A model generated the notes under the pieces. It ran no database searches and was not told the DNA's origin. It saw nothing but the letters and a program-made list of their open reading frames with translations. A program made the position numbers and the translations under genes. Below, piece after piece: positions 1 to 10,546 of a stretch of DNA of 64,000 nucleotides. The DNA lies in NCBI GenBank assembly GCA_036245525.1, contig BTPG01000003.1, forward strand, positions 139,905,712 to 139,969,711, given 5' to 3'. The stretch's first letter is position 1. Every line of letters begins with the position of its first letter. This DNA is from Semisulcospira habei. Lineage: Eukaryota; Mollusca; Gastropoda; Semisulcospiridae.

Positions 1-1870
1 GCCCTTCCTATTGGAAATATAAAGACGGTCTGCTATATGATAAAATCCTGGTGGTGTTGGTGAATACTTTTTTGGATGAATTTACAACTGAGTATACTTA
101 TATTGATGCACAGACAAGGTGGGATTTGTGTAAAGTCAAATTAAAAGAATTAATTATGTCATATAGTGAAGGAAAAAGAACTTCTCAACGGAGTACACAA
201 TTGTTATTGGAAGAATGGCTTAACAGTATTGAACAGCGTCTCTCGCTTGATCCCAATAATGTTGTTCTATGTAAGCAGAGAGAGCAAGTCAAGCATGAAT
301 TAGATATACACACTATGTATACAGCGCGCGGCGCCCAAACTAGAGCACGTGCTAAATTTATTGAAGAAGGCGAAAAGAGTACTCGTTACTTTCTTGGGCT
401 GGAAAGAACACAGGCAAATGCTAAGATAATGGACAAGTTAAGTATGCTAGACGGGCGTATAGTGTATTCACAGGAAGATATCCTATTGGAGCAGTTCAAT
501 TTATTTTAGTAACAAATACGACAAGATCGTTCAATTTGAAGAAAATAAAGCAAATGCTTTTATTAATGTAGTAGTCCCTTAGTTAACAGAGGACCGGAAG
601 GCAGGGTTAGAGGAACGCATTGCAGTGGATGAACTCACACACACATTGAAGAAAATGAAAAACGGCTCTGCTCCGGGACTTGATGGTCTTACGACATCAT
701 TTTACAAATTCTTTTGGATAAAAGTTAAGAACATTGTTCTAGACTCGTTAAATGCAGCTTTTGAGCGTGGGGAGATGTCTGCGCTACAAAGGCGTGCTGT
801 AATTACATTAATACACAAAGGGAAAGGCCTGCCTAGAGAAGACTTAAATAACTGGCGCCCGATCTCTTTGACAAATACTGACTACAAAGTACTCGCTAAA
901 TGTCTAGCACTTCGATTAGCTAAAGTCATAAGTAGTTTAGTTCACGAGGATCAAGTTGGTTTCATCAAGGCCAGAAAGGTCAGTGATGTTATCAGACTTA
1001 TTGATGACACTATAGACAATCTAAATATAGAAAAATAAACCAGGAATATTACTTGCGTAAGACTACAAGCAAGCATTTGACTCTGTCTCAGAGGAATATA
1101 TGATTTGGGCATTTCAAAGGTTTGATTTTGGGGAAAACTTTGTCAGATGGGTGAATGTCTTGACCAGTAATACAGAAAGCTGTTTAAACTACATGGGTTG
1201 GATGTCTCAGTGTTTTAAAGTCAGATCGGGAATAAGGCAAGGGTGCCCTTTTTCTCCGATGGCCTTCGTTCTAGCCATAGAGTTATTAGCCATTAAAATA
1301 CGCTCAGACCAGTATCTGCAGGGTCTGCGTCTTCCAACTATTTCACACACTTTAGAAGATATCATTTTGCTCAAATTAGCAATGTATGCAGACGACATAA
1401 GCTTATTTTTGAAAAACAAATCAGATCTTGAAAGAGTCCTTGAGTTAATTCAGCAGTCTTCAAAGTTTTCAGGTTTATAAATGAACAGAAAGAAAACCGA
1501 GGCCATTTCGCTTGGCTCTTTGAAAGACTGTCATGAAAAACCATACGGTATCACTTGGAAAAAACGTCTGAAACTTTTGGGAATTGTTTTTGGCAGTGAC
1601 ATACCTGCCTCGAGTATAGAGGACAACTGGCTACACAGACTGGATAAAGTACGAAAATCTATATCAGCATGGTCAAAAAGAAATCTTAGTATCGCAGGGA
1701 AAATAATGTATTGTGCTCCGAGAGACATGCTGAATAAGCTTAATACACTTTTGTTCAGATTCATCTGGAAAAAGAGATATACCAATACTCGGGCCTTTGA
1801 AAAGGTTAAAAGAAGTATTGTATGTAACCATTTCTGAAAACAAAAATGATTTGCCAGAAAACATCATCTA
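1..1870 (+). pseudogene. Decayed L1/Tx1-type LINE ORF2 remnant
   Basis: Four consecutive reading-frame pieces (51-509, 625-1038, 1100-1480, 1481-1837) lie in three different frames and read as one reverse transcriptase. The second piece has the RT start (SAPGLDGLTTSFYKFFW, then NWRPISLTNTDYKVLAK and DQVGFI). The third has GIRQGCPFSPMAF and the catalytic box YADDISLF near 1387-1410. The fourth carries the thumb-side region (KRLKLLGIVFG, LSIAGKI). Word choice (WRPISLTNTDYKVLAKCLALRL) is typical of the L1/Tx1 superfamily rather than CR1 or RTE. An in-frame TAA at 1478-1480 interrupts the last two pieces, where related elements normally read a sense codon. Frameshifts near 510-625 and 1039-1100 add to the damage. 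The endonuclease half lies outside the window or is lost. A dead copy; clade assignment is fairly sure, family unknown. Confidence 0.85.
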
Positions 1871-2075
1871 TCGCCTTTAAATGCGGGCGTTTGTTTGCAC
1901 ATACTCGTTGTTGTGACTCACAAAAATTACGTTGTGCCTCATAAGACTAGTTGAACATTTTGGATCTTCTTTAGCAACACGTTTCAACAATTCAAGCTGG
2001 AATCTCAGTGTACCCTACCTTTATCGCATACGTGACCATTTCCGTCAGGTCTTGTCGGTTCGTTTATTAAACATC

Positions 2076-2117
2076 CTAGGACCCAACAGCTATGGACGGC
2101 TGACTGACTCAGCGCGC
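2076..2117. repeat. Left terminal inverted repeat of the transposon
   Basis: Begins CTAGGACCCAACAGC and ends in TCAGCGCGC; perfect complement of 4224-4265. Directly preceded by the TAAACATC duplication. Confidence 0.85.
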
Positions 2118-2202
2118 ACGCGTTGTGCCACTAACAGAGTCTACCGAAGCCTGACCGAAGCGACTGACCGCTGTAGTTACTTCCGGTACGTCTGCTACCG
2201 CA

Positions 2203-2509
2203 ATGGACGCTACAGTTGAGCGAATTCTCATGGTAAGTAAAACAGTAAACTGTTCAAACAGTTATGATTTATTCCATCAAGTGAGAACTTAAGTACATTT
2301 GCAGGTATCCCAGACTGACACAGCATTAAAAAATATATATATTCATTCCACTTCAGACAGAAAACGAAGCACTGTGGTCAGGCTATCTGGACACGTGGGA
2401 ATTCGCCAATGTTATGAAAACTTGTTTGGCTTTGATGTTGATAGGGCAATTTCTTATTTTGTGTAAACAAATTGCTGCTGTATGTTGCAATCTAATCAGC
2501 AATAACTGA
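2203..2509 (+). CDS. Possible two-exon small ORF behind the left TIR
   Basis: An ATG at 2203 opens ten codons (MDATVERILM) that end exactly at a good splice donor, GTAAGT at 2233-2238. A pyrimidine-rich stretch and CAG at 2354-2356 could be the acceptor. The same frame then runs 50 further codons (starting TENEALWSGYLDTWEF) to TGA at 2507-2509. Position just inside a transposon end is where transposase genes often begin, so this could be the 5' end of a lost transposase or a captured exon. No domain is recognised. Speculative: short frames with splice-like borders occur by chance. Confidence 0.2.
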
Positions 2510-2604
2510 ATAATTCATAATTATATAAAGTTCGGCAATATCCCGAATTATCCCCGTCGCGTTGGACCGTGTACTGTTCTTCTATGTGAGTGGGTGACCT
2601 TCCC

Positions 2605-2935
2605 GTGTTTGCTTGCTGTGTTGATGCTATTAACCTTGCATTGTTGATGCTATTCACCTTGCTGTTTTGATGCTTTTGCTGTGTTATTTGCTTCTGTGTT
2701 ATCTGCTCTTATTGTGTTGATGGTATTTGCTTTTTCTGTGTTTTGATGCTTTTATGTTATTTGCTGTGTTGATGCATTTGCTGTGTTGATGCTTTTGCTA
2801 TGTTATGCTGTGTTGATGCATTTGCTGTGTTGATGTATTTGCTGTGTTGATGTGTTTGCTGTGTTGATGTATTTGCTGTGTTGATGCATTAGCAGTGTCG
2901 ATGCTTTTGCTGTGTTATTTGCTGTGTTGAAGTTC
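2605..2935. repeat. Degenerate ~17-bp minisatellite
   Basis: Around 18 imperfect copies of a unit close to TTTGCTGTGTTGATGCA, with variable spacing. No coding potential. Confidence 0.85.
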
Positions 2936-2997
2936 AAATGACTTCCATTTGTTTTGATTTTCAGGTTGAAGATGAACTGCTGGACTTGGAGTTGGAC

Positions 2998-3050
<53 letters not shown>

Positions 3051-3051
3051 T
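2998..3051. repeat. (AAT)n microsatellite
   Basis: About 17 uninterrupted ATA units; this is the tail of the minus-strand retroelement end that follows. Confidence 0.95.
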
Positions 3052-3110
3052 TATTTTATAAAGCGCAAAACCAAACTTATAGCTTGCTCTAAGCGCTCGT
3101 ACGCATACAC
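3052..3110 (-). mobile_element. LINE/SINE 3' tail, minus strand
   Basis: Read on the minus strand it gives AGCGCTTAGAGC, then a GCGCTTTATAAA box and the AAT tail. The same end is seen after the RTE-like LINE at 35740-35813, so this is a short 3'-end insertion of that type, here inside the DNA transposon. Confidence 0.6.
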
Positions 3111-3473
3111 ACACAAGGATAAAATATTTAAACAATATGATAACATTATGAGATAAAATACGTTAAAAATCATAAAAAATAGTCTATATATATATGAAAA
3201 GACATGTTTTAAAAGAAATACAAATACAGACAAGCACACACACTCACACGCATAATTAAGAAATAACCTATATATAAACCTAAAATATAAACAAACAATG
3301 TTTAAAAGTAGCTTAACGAAGTACTAACACACATATAAAAAGTAATATGTTGGTAATAAAAACAATGTTTACCTATACTTAATAATATCTCTAATAAAAC
3401 AATTCAAAAACCATACAGTGCCAAGCAAAACAATAAATAAAGGTAAAAAAAATACCCTAACACTGATTAAATA

Positions 3474-3558
3474 CACACACACACACAATACAACACACAC
3501 ACACACACACAATACAACACACACGCACATACACACACACACACAATATAACACACAC
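3474..3558. repeat. Imperfect (CA)n microsatellite
   Basis: CA runs interrupted by repeated CAATACAACACA variants. The surrounding 3110-4060 is AT-rich, with no gene recognised. Confidence 0.9.
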
Positions 3559-4223
3559 ACTTTACGAAAGAACAACTTGTAATACTCGTTACCTACACAT
3601 ATTTTGAAATATAACGCAAACACCTATCCCAAAACTAAATCCCCAGTTTGACATTAGGCCTTTACATGAACAACCACACTGGTTACAGAATCAGCATAAC
3701 CTTCTCAAACCCAGGCTGTTTTCAAAACAGAATTCCAAAAGAAAAGCTCTTTTGTGCCAAAACTAAATAATCTGTCAAAAAAAATTTCACTGTATTACAA
3801 TTTGTCTGTGTGTGTGTGTGTGTTTCGCTCCTATACTACAAAACAAATATGAAAATAATATGATAATAATAATCTCCTGTACTGTGCGCCCTCCTTGCTC
3901 TTGATTTAGGAACTACCGAAGCTCTGGGACTGTCACTACTAGTGTCAATGTCACTCATTTTGGAACACACTGTGGTTGACTCTGGTATTAATTAGGGGTT
4001 TCAGAAATGGCTGACAAAAAAATCTAAACACAGGGTTATAAACTCGACTGATTTTCCTATCGACGTATGCGTAGAAAAAAATTCAGATTGCTAAATAAAG
4101 ACACAAAAATCGCGATTTTCAAACGACGCGTAACACTAGCAAAGACATCGGTCATTGAAACGTTAGCAGCCGGAAGTGAAAACAGATTGCAGCTGAAAAC
4201 GAGGCTGTCGGTGAACTTATTTA

Positions 4224-4265
4224 GCGCGCTGAGTCAGTCAGCCGTCCATAGCTGTTGGGTCCTAG
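4224..4265. repeat. Right terminal inverted repeat of the transposon
   Basis: Perfect reverse complement of 2076-2117, followed by the second TAAACATC at 4266-4273. Confidence 0.85.
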
Positions 4266-4273
4266 TAAACATC

Positions 4274-4570
4274 CTACCAAGACCACATCATTTGTGCCAG
4301 AAATGTTGACCCGATAAGTTAAGGGTGGTGCTTGGTTAGCTTGCCACCTTAAAGCGACCTTTTGCCAAGACAATAAAGGGTTGAGTTAAAAAAAAAGAAA
4401 AGGTCTTGTTCTTCGCACGAAAGTGAAATATCGCCGTCCGCCATTTATTGGGTCGGTGACTACCTTCTTCCTCCAACGCAGAAGAGGGTAAAAGTTTCGA
4501 CCAATCAGAGAAAAGGATCGCCTTAGATCGCTCGAAATGTCATGCACTTCTTGGGGTAAAATCTTTGAAT
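4274..4570. other. Unassigned spacer
   Basis: No gene recognised. A short A-rich stretch lies near 4388. Confidence 0.4.
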
Positions 4571-4745
4571 GCCCGCACCGTTTGCGGGAGTCCTCCCCAG
4601 ACAGCCCCAGTCATGGAGAACGCCACAAGTACCCTTCTATACAAACGAGATGCTCAGCATCTCCTTTGAATAGAAGTTTGCTTGTGGCGTACTCCCCGAG
4701 TGGATCTATCTAGGGCTGGAGTACTCCAGCAAATGGTGCGGGTGT
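4571..4745. repeat. 175-bp imperfect foldback element
   Basis: Outer arms CCCGCACCGTTTGCGGGAG and its near-complement at 4725-4744, and inner arms GAACGCCACAAGTAC / CTTGTGGCGTACTCC, close on GAGATGCT/AGCATCTC. A MITE-like palindrome not related to the other families in the window. Confidence 0.75.
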
Positions 4746-5028
4746 GAAAACCGACAAAACTGCTGAACTCGGCGCATGAGCTTTAGTCTAGCTTGAACTG
4801 TATCCTACAAATTCTGTTAGTGACCGTAGTATAGTTGTTGGGTGGGTTTTTTCCCTTCCTTTCTCGAACTTTCTTTTTGCCTTTGGGTCAAGTTTGGATA
4901 GCTGCATCTAGAGGGCTCAACGCTGCCAACAACTGGATATGTGTCAACCGTAACAGCCCGGAGGTATACATTGATTAGCTTTGTCCAGTGTCGACGCAGA
5001 GCCATGAACGTGAATAGACGCACACGGG

Positions 5029-5082
5029 TTGTCTCTCTCGATTCGCTGCGCTTATCAGTGCAGCGAATCGAGGGAGACAACC
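5029..5082. repeat. 22-bp-arm hairpin
   Basis: GTTGTCTCTCTCGATTCGC... pairs with GCAGCGAATCGAGGGAGACA around a loop of about ten bases. Neighbouring 4746-5028 and 5083-5240 show no gene. Confidence 0.75.
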
Positions 5083-5240
5083 AGTGTGGCATAGACAATA
5101 ACAGCTCAAGGGAGGCAACAGTGCCAAACGGCTGACTGCACCCGTGGATCAACTGTGATGGTTCGATGGTATCACCCATTGCTTTATTTTATTTTATTTT
5201 TCTTTAGTTTAGTTTATTTTATTTTATTATTATTTTGCTT

Positions 5241-5425
5241 TGTGTTGTTGTGTTGTGTTGTGTTGTGTTGTGTTGTGTTGTGTTGTGTTGTGTTGCGTTG
5301 TGTTGTGTTGTGGTTGTGTTTGTGGTTGTGTTTGTGGTTGGTGTGTTGGTGTGCGTTTTGTGTTGTGTTGTGGTGTGTTGTGTTGTGGTGGTGTGGTGGT
5401 GTGGTGTTGTGTTGTGTTATGTTAT
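5241..5425. repeat. (TGTTG)n pentanucleotide array
   Basis: Ordered TGTTG units pass into degenerate TGTGGT units. Long frames across it are low-complexity artefacts. Confidence 0.9.
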
Positions 5426-5535
5426 TTTTTGCGCATGTAGAGAAGACACACGGAAAAGGAAAAGTCAAGGAAAATATACCAGTAGGTAGAAAAAAGCACA
5501 GAGATAAGGAAGAGAAATGTGCATTATTGACCAGT

Positions 5536-5544
5536 GATCACACA

Positions 5545-5603
<59 letters not shown>

Positions 5604-5608
5604 ACACA

Positions 5609-5668
<60 letters not shown>

Positions 5669-5673
5669 ACATC
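5536..5673. repeat. (CA)n microsatellite
   Basis: Long CA run with two short interruptions. 5700-6086 downstream has no recognised feature. Confidence 0.95.
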
Positions 5674-6086
5674 AGTGGAAAGAGGCGAAGGGGATTGGGG
5701 AGGGGGGTGTGCTAAGTAGATGACTGATCAATCCATACTTTAATATCATCGTTATATTGCCACTCATAAATTTCCCTGATCGTGCACGCTCAATGATACC
5801 AACGTCAGTCACCAAGAAACACCTTTTCCTCACCGGGGACAACTGATGCCGACTTAGGCCAGAGGACATTTTGCTGACTGCATTGCCTCCCCTAACCGGA
5901 AGTCAAAGAGAAAGCGAGGCTAGTCAAGTCTGAGGGATGCGCAGCGCACGCCAGTGCAGCCGATTTCTGGGAGCAATCTCCAAATTTCCATAAATTTTCC
6001 CGAGTTAGGCGTCTTTACTGTTTTGACATCAAACATCCAGTGTTAACACCTACTGAACTTTAACTCACTACATCAAGATATTGATC

Positions 6087-6177
6087 GACCATGATAGTTC
6101 AAGGGTGGTGCCAGAATAGCTTGGAGCCTGGAGTAGCCACGCTGTTATGGTACCACCCTTGAACTATTATGGTCAGT
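6087..6177. repeat. Palindrome family B, copy B1
   Basis: Arms GACCATGATAGTTCAAGGGT and ACCCTTGAACTATTATGGTC enclose CCAGAATAGCTTGG; the right inner arm is degenerate. Confidence 0.85.
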
Positions 6178-6348
6178 CTGTCTCCTGAACAGTAAATTAG
6201 TGTGTAGAGGGCACCTCCGACTGCTGGAAAATTTGACCTCAGGGTTTAACGTGTTAACGTCTCTGTTGCGAATACAGCATGCATGATCACGCTCACACAT
6301 ACAGTGGTATATACAGACACACACCAATAGAGCACAATGAGTGAGGGA

Positions 6349-6352
<4 letters not shown>

Positions 6353-6428
<76 letters not shown>
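6353..6428. repeat. (GA)n followed by (GAT)n
   Basis: About 19 GA units (6353-6391) pass directly into about 12 GAT units. A duplicated GAATCTTATATTCAGGAT follows. Confidence 0.95.
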
Positions 6429-6429
<1 letters not shown>

Positions 6430-6774
6430 TCTTATATTCAGGATAAAGCTGAATCTTATATTCAGGATTAGGCAACTCAATGCCTGTGTTACAAGCTGTC
6501 CAGTAAACCAAACAGAACACAACAGGAAAACAAACGCAGCATACAAAGAAAAAAATCAAGGAAACAAATTAACGAACACAATAGGTGAATTTTTTTATGT
6601 ATATATATAGAACGAGCGGCAAGCACTTTCAATGCTGCACCATCTCACGTGTGTCCCACTTGTGGGAGGCACCTCCGTGCCCGGATTGGCCTCACCAGCC
6701 ATCTCCGGACACATCATTATTAGATACAACATGGCTAGGGATTTCAGTGGTCCTCATCGCCCGCGATGGACGCA

Positions 6775-6888
<114 letters not shown>

Positions 6889-7174
6889 TTTACTTTAAAC
6901 AAAGGCGTCGCCCAAAGCCAAAAATGCACTCAAACAGATTAGTTCCAAGGGACGTAATTTTTCATTTCAATTCTGAGAATGCTCTGCTGTACTAATGCCA
7001 TGGAATTCCAGGCTGGTAAGCTTGCATTGTGTCATCAGGACATCAGCTGCCCTTTTTGTGACGGCATCGCTCACTAGATCTAGAAAGAGAGGTTTAGTGG
7101 GAGAGAAGGAATGACAGACCTATCATTTTAAACCTTCCACTGAACGCCTACTGCAAAGAGCAATAGGGAATAGG

Positions 7175-7177
<3 letters not shown>

Positions 7178-7266
<89 letters not shown>
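7178..7266. repeat. (AT)n array 2
   Basis: About 44 AT units next to the inner border of the left module arm. Confidence 0.95.
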
Positions 7267-7269
<3 letters not shown>

Positions 7270-7565
7270 TTACTTATAACAAAGGCGTCGCCCAAGCCAA
7301 AAAATGCACTCAATCAGAGTAGCTCCAAGGGACATAATTTTTCAATAAATTCTGAGAATGCTGTACTAATGCCTTTGTTATAAGTAATGAATAATTGTAC
7401 CACAAAATTGCCTAGGTGTTGCCTTTTCAAAATTAGTCAGTCTTCTTCCACTGCAACACCCCATAAAGCTCTAGGGATGCTATCCACGCTGGACTAGTGG
7501 TTGCTACCAGTCAAATTCTGGAGGCGGCTTCTAGTATATGCGTTGTGTTTGCAATTTCAGGTTAC

Positions 7566-7619
7566 GCCGTATGCCTACCTGATGAGACCCACCTTGGGTC
7601 GAAACCGGTCGTAGGCGGC
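7566..7619 (+). ncRNA. Candidate type I hammerhead ribozyme, short stem III
   Basis: All core elements are present in the right order. Stem I 5' strand GCCTAC is at 7573-7578, with an outer GCC (7566-7568) across a bulge. CTGATGA is at 7579-7585. Stem II is GACCC (7586-7590), loop ACCTT, GGGTC (7596-7600). GAAA is at 7601-7604. Then ACCGGT forms a minimal stem III, and the UH cleavage site is UC at 7609-7610. Stem I 3' strand GTAGGC is at 7611-7616 plus GGC (7617-7619). Predicted self-cleavage is after C7610. Stem III is a self-complementary ACCGGU with no loop, the arrangement known from dimer-acting hammerheads of Penelope-like elements, newt satellite and animal retrozymes. The host repeat here is not recognised as any of these. 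Confidence 0.75.
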
Positions 7620-7882
7620 AAAATCTTAAATCTATCCAGCAGGTCCAAGATCTGTTTGGGAATATTCATGCACTAGCCTCCCCTCTCGAGGGGAGGACTG
7701 GATATTCTCCAGCGGGTTGCGGGGCGCCTGGGGGTAGTCCCTATTACTTTATGTAGTAGGTGTTCAGTGGAAGGCTCAAAAGATCTAATAAGCGATGCAG
7801 TCACAAAAGGACAGCTGATGTCCTGATGACACAATGCAAGCTTACCAGCCTGGATTTCCATGGCATTCTCAGAATTTATTGA

Positions 7883-8014
<132 letters not shown>

Positions 8015-8304
8015 AAATGTAATATGTAACTGCCACCTATGCAAGGGAAATAAACTAGTTCATAGCATTAATCTTATACACATCTAAGACAGTGTCACAG
8101 AATCAGCAGCATCAATAGCTTATAGCGACACCGATTTCACATTCAGTTAGCAAATGTTTGGAGGAAGAGAAAATATTTGAAGTTCACGTGTTATCAGCAG
8201 TATTATGTTTATCAGGCGAACTGTGAAGTCACGCTGATTGGGAAGTAAAGCACGTTTAAAATGGGTTTTACCTGAAAATGATTTGATTTTCAGTCAATGA
8301 GTTC

Positions 8305-8419
<115 letters not shown>

Positions 8420-8448
8420 GAAATGAAATGAAATAAAACTTTATTTCT

Positions 8449-8496
8449 CAAGGATAAATGATTAGGTACACAGACCTTTTTTCAATCATGTCCTTG
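8449..8496 (-). ncRNA. LINE 3'-terminal stem-loop (L2-A)
   Basis: On the minus strand CAAGGA...TCCTTG forms the basal helix, ATGATT/AATCAT the middle helix and AGGT/ACCT the upper helix, with an A-rich internal loop after the middle 5' strand. The same layout recurs in three other LINE ends here, with compensating changes. Such hairpins are the RT recognition site in L2-clade LINEs. Confidence 0.75.
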
Positions 8497-8585
8497 CACA
8501 CGCACTCACACATCAATCTCACGCGCGTTACTAAAACTAATAAAACTGGAAAGGCAAAACGTGAGCATAAAAAAAGAAGTTAGCT

Positions 8586-8587
8586 CA

Positions 8588-8672
<85 letters not shown>
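8586..8672. repeat. (CA)n in the LINE 3' UTR
   Basis: About 43 CA units; TG-rich 3' UTRs also occur in L2-B and L2-C. Confidence 0.95.
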
Positions 8673-8673
<1 letters not shown>

Positions 8674-8783
8674 GAGCCTGATTAAACATGAATGTTAAAA
8701 ACTTAGTTTGAACAGCAACTGCAAACTCGAAAATACAACTCACTGCGCTGGAAAAACGCCGACACAAGTACACAACTATGGGC

Positions 8784-10546
8784 TTAATTTTCTTTCAGGT
8801 GCCGAAATAAGCGGGCTCTGAATGTGGACAAAGAAGGAGCCCCAGTAGTGTCGATAGGCAACAGATTCCATAGTTTGGCTCCTGAGTAAGACAAACTAGT
8901 TTTGAATATATCGAGGCGCGGCCTTGGTATGGATAGATTGTTCCTCGTCGTTTTATAAGGCGTATGAGCAGGGCTAAATAGATCTGTTAGATAACTAGGC
9001 GTTTTAGAGTGGTAGATTTTAAACATAAGTACGCCTTTATTGTACATAAGTAACTTACGCAGAGGCAGCATGTCGAGGGCTTTGAGTCGGTCGTCGGTAC
9101 TTTCTTTACTATCCGGGTGGATTAATTTGGCTGCTCTACGATGAAGAGCATTAAGTCTTTTAATGCACGCATCGCTACATCCATCCCAAACTGTAGAAGC
9201 ATAATCTATATGGGATTGAATATGTGCGTTATAAAATATTTTCCTTGTCGGTGTATCTGTAAAATAACGCAGTTTTGAAAGAAGATATAAATTCCTGGAC
9301 ACTGTTCGACATACGCTGCTGACATGAGCGTGCCATGTGAGTTGATCGTCAATAATGACGCCTAACAAGCGTTGCTCTCTAACTTGTCTAATCGGCTCAG
9401 AGTTGAGAGAAAGGCTAAGAGGGGGTGGATGTAGCTGCTGCTTTTGTCGTGTAGTTATTAGCATGCATTCTGTTTTAGACGGATTTGGTACCATATAGTT
9501 AGTGTGACACCATTTTGAAACATCAGTTAAGCCCTGTTGAAGTGAGGAATTGATTGTGGAGATATTCGCTGACGACATGTCGAGAGTAGCATCATCAGCA
9601 AACAGACTACAGCGTACGTTTAGATCTGAAATATGCAATGGCATATCATTGATGTAGATGGAAAATAGGAGGGGCCCTAATATTGAGCCCTGAGGCACGC
9701 CATGCTTTAGTATGCCTTCAGCGGAACGTTTTCCGTTAACAAACACATACTGACGTCTTCCGTGCAGGTAGGATTTGAAAAAGTCCAAGGATGCTTTGTT
9801 TACGTGATAAACTGATAGCTTTAGTATCAACATATCATGATTTATTAGATCAAAGGCTTTTGAGAAATCTAGAAATACAGCACCGGTCATTTCAGCTTTG
9901 TTCATGGACGTAAGCCAAGTATTGGTCAGGTGAGCTAGAGCAGTGTGGCATGAGTGGCGAGGTCTAAAACCTGACTGTAGTGGGTAAAGCAAGTTATGTT
10001 TTTCAAGAAAATAGCTCAGATGCCTGTGTACATGTTTTTCTATTGGTTTTGACAGAGCTGACAAGAGCGAGATTGGTCTAAACTTATTAGGATCTGAGAG
10101 GTTCTTACTTTTAGGCAGAGGAATAACTTTGGCTACTTTCCAGCTGTTTGGAAATGTACCATGTTGTAAAACGAGATTATAAATAAATGTCAAAGACTCG
10201 ACCACATACGGGGCAGCAAGTTTTAAAAAGTATGTATTTATCCCGTCGTGACCAAGCGAGCGCTTATTTTTGAGTTGGCTAATAGATTTGCCAACGTCAA
10301 ATACAGTAAGCGAAGGAATACTAAATGATACGTTTGGCGCGAGTTTGTCCTCACAAAAATCTGTAAGCCTTTCGGATATAGCTGGTGTATGAGTTGTCGT
10401 ACTGCTTAACAACGAATCAGCAGCAGACAAGAAATGGTTGTTAAATGTGTCTGCAGATATAGATGTACATGGTGCTGTTTGTCGTGATTTAGTGAACGCA
10501 TTAAGGGCGCGCCAGACAGATAAGGTGTCTGTTTTGTTGTCCATCA
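8784..10546 (-). pseudogene. L2-A reverse transcriptase half
   Basis: RNA-dependent DNA polymerase for target-primed reverse transcription. Visible in order: SWKVAKVIPLPK and NKFRPISLLSALSK (RT1-2), LQSGFRPRHSCHTAL, GAVFLDFSKAFDLINHD, HGVPQGSILGPLLFS, the catalytic FADD at 9591-9602, then the CR1/L2-type thumb and C-terminus (LGVIIDDQLTW, IDYASTVWDG, SYSGAKLWNLLP). About 587 residues, uninterrupted to TAA. It is not a separate gene: the frame opens upstream and joins the endonuclease through an A-run at 10560-10569, where the 10 A residues would have to be 11 to keep the frame. It could be a real mutation, a sequencing homopolymer error or, less likely, programmed slippage. The plus-strand copy L2-B reads through this region in one frame. 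Confidence 0.9.

Larger units (their letters stand above)
2068..4273. mobile_element. DNA transposon, 42-bp TIRs, 8-bp TSD
   Basis: A 42-bp sequence starting CTAGGACCCAACAGC at 2076-2117 recurs as its perfect reverse complement at 4224-4265. The pair is bounded by the direct repeat TAAACATC at 2068-2075 and 4266-4273, which I read as an 8-bp target duplication. Eight-base duplications are known for hAT, P and Merlin superfamilies; the CTAGG end resembles hAT termini only loosely. The 2.1-kb interior holds no transposase-length frame but contains a minisatellite, AAT and CA repeats and an inserted retroelement tail, so the copy is probably non-autonomous or degenerate. The perfect TIRs suggest a fairly recent insertion. 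Confidence 0.75.

Noticed and set aside
5155..5719. Several overlapping Cys/Val- and His/Thr-rich frames
   Set aside because: Translations of TGTTG and CA repeats.
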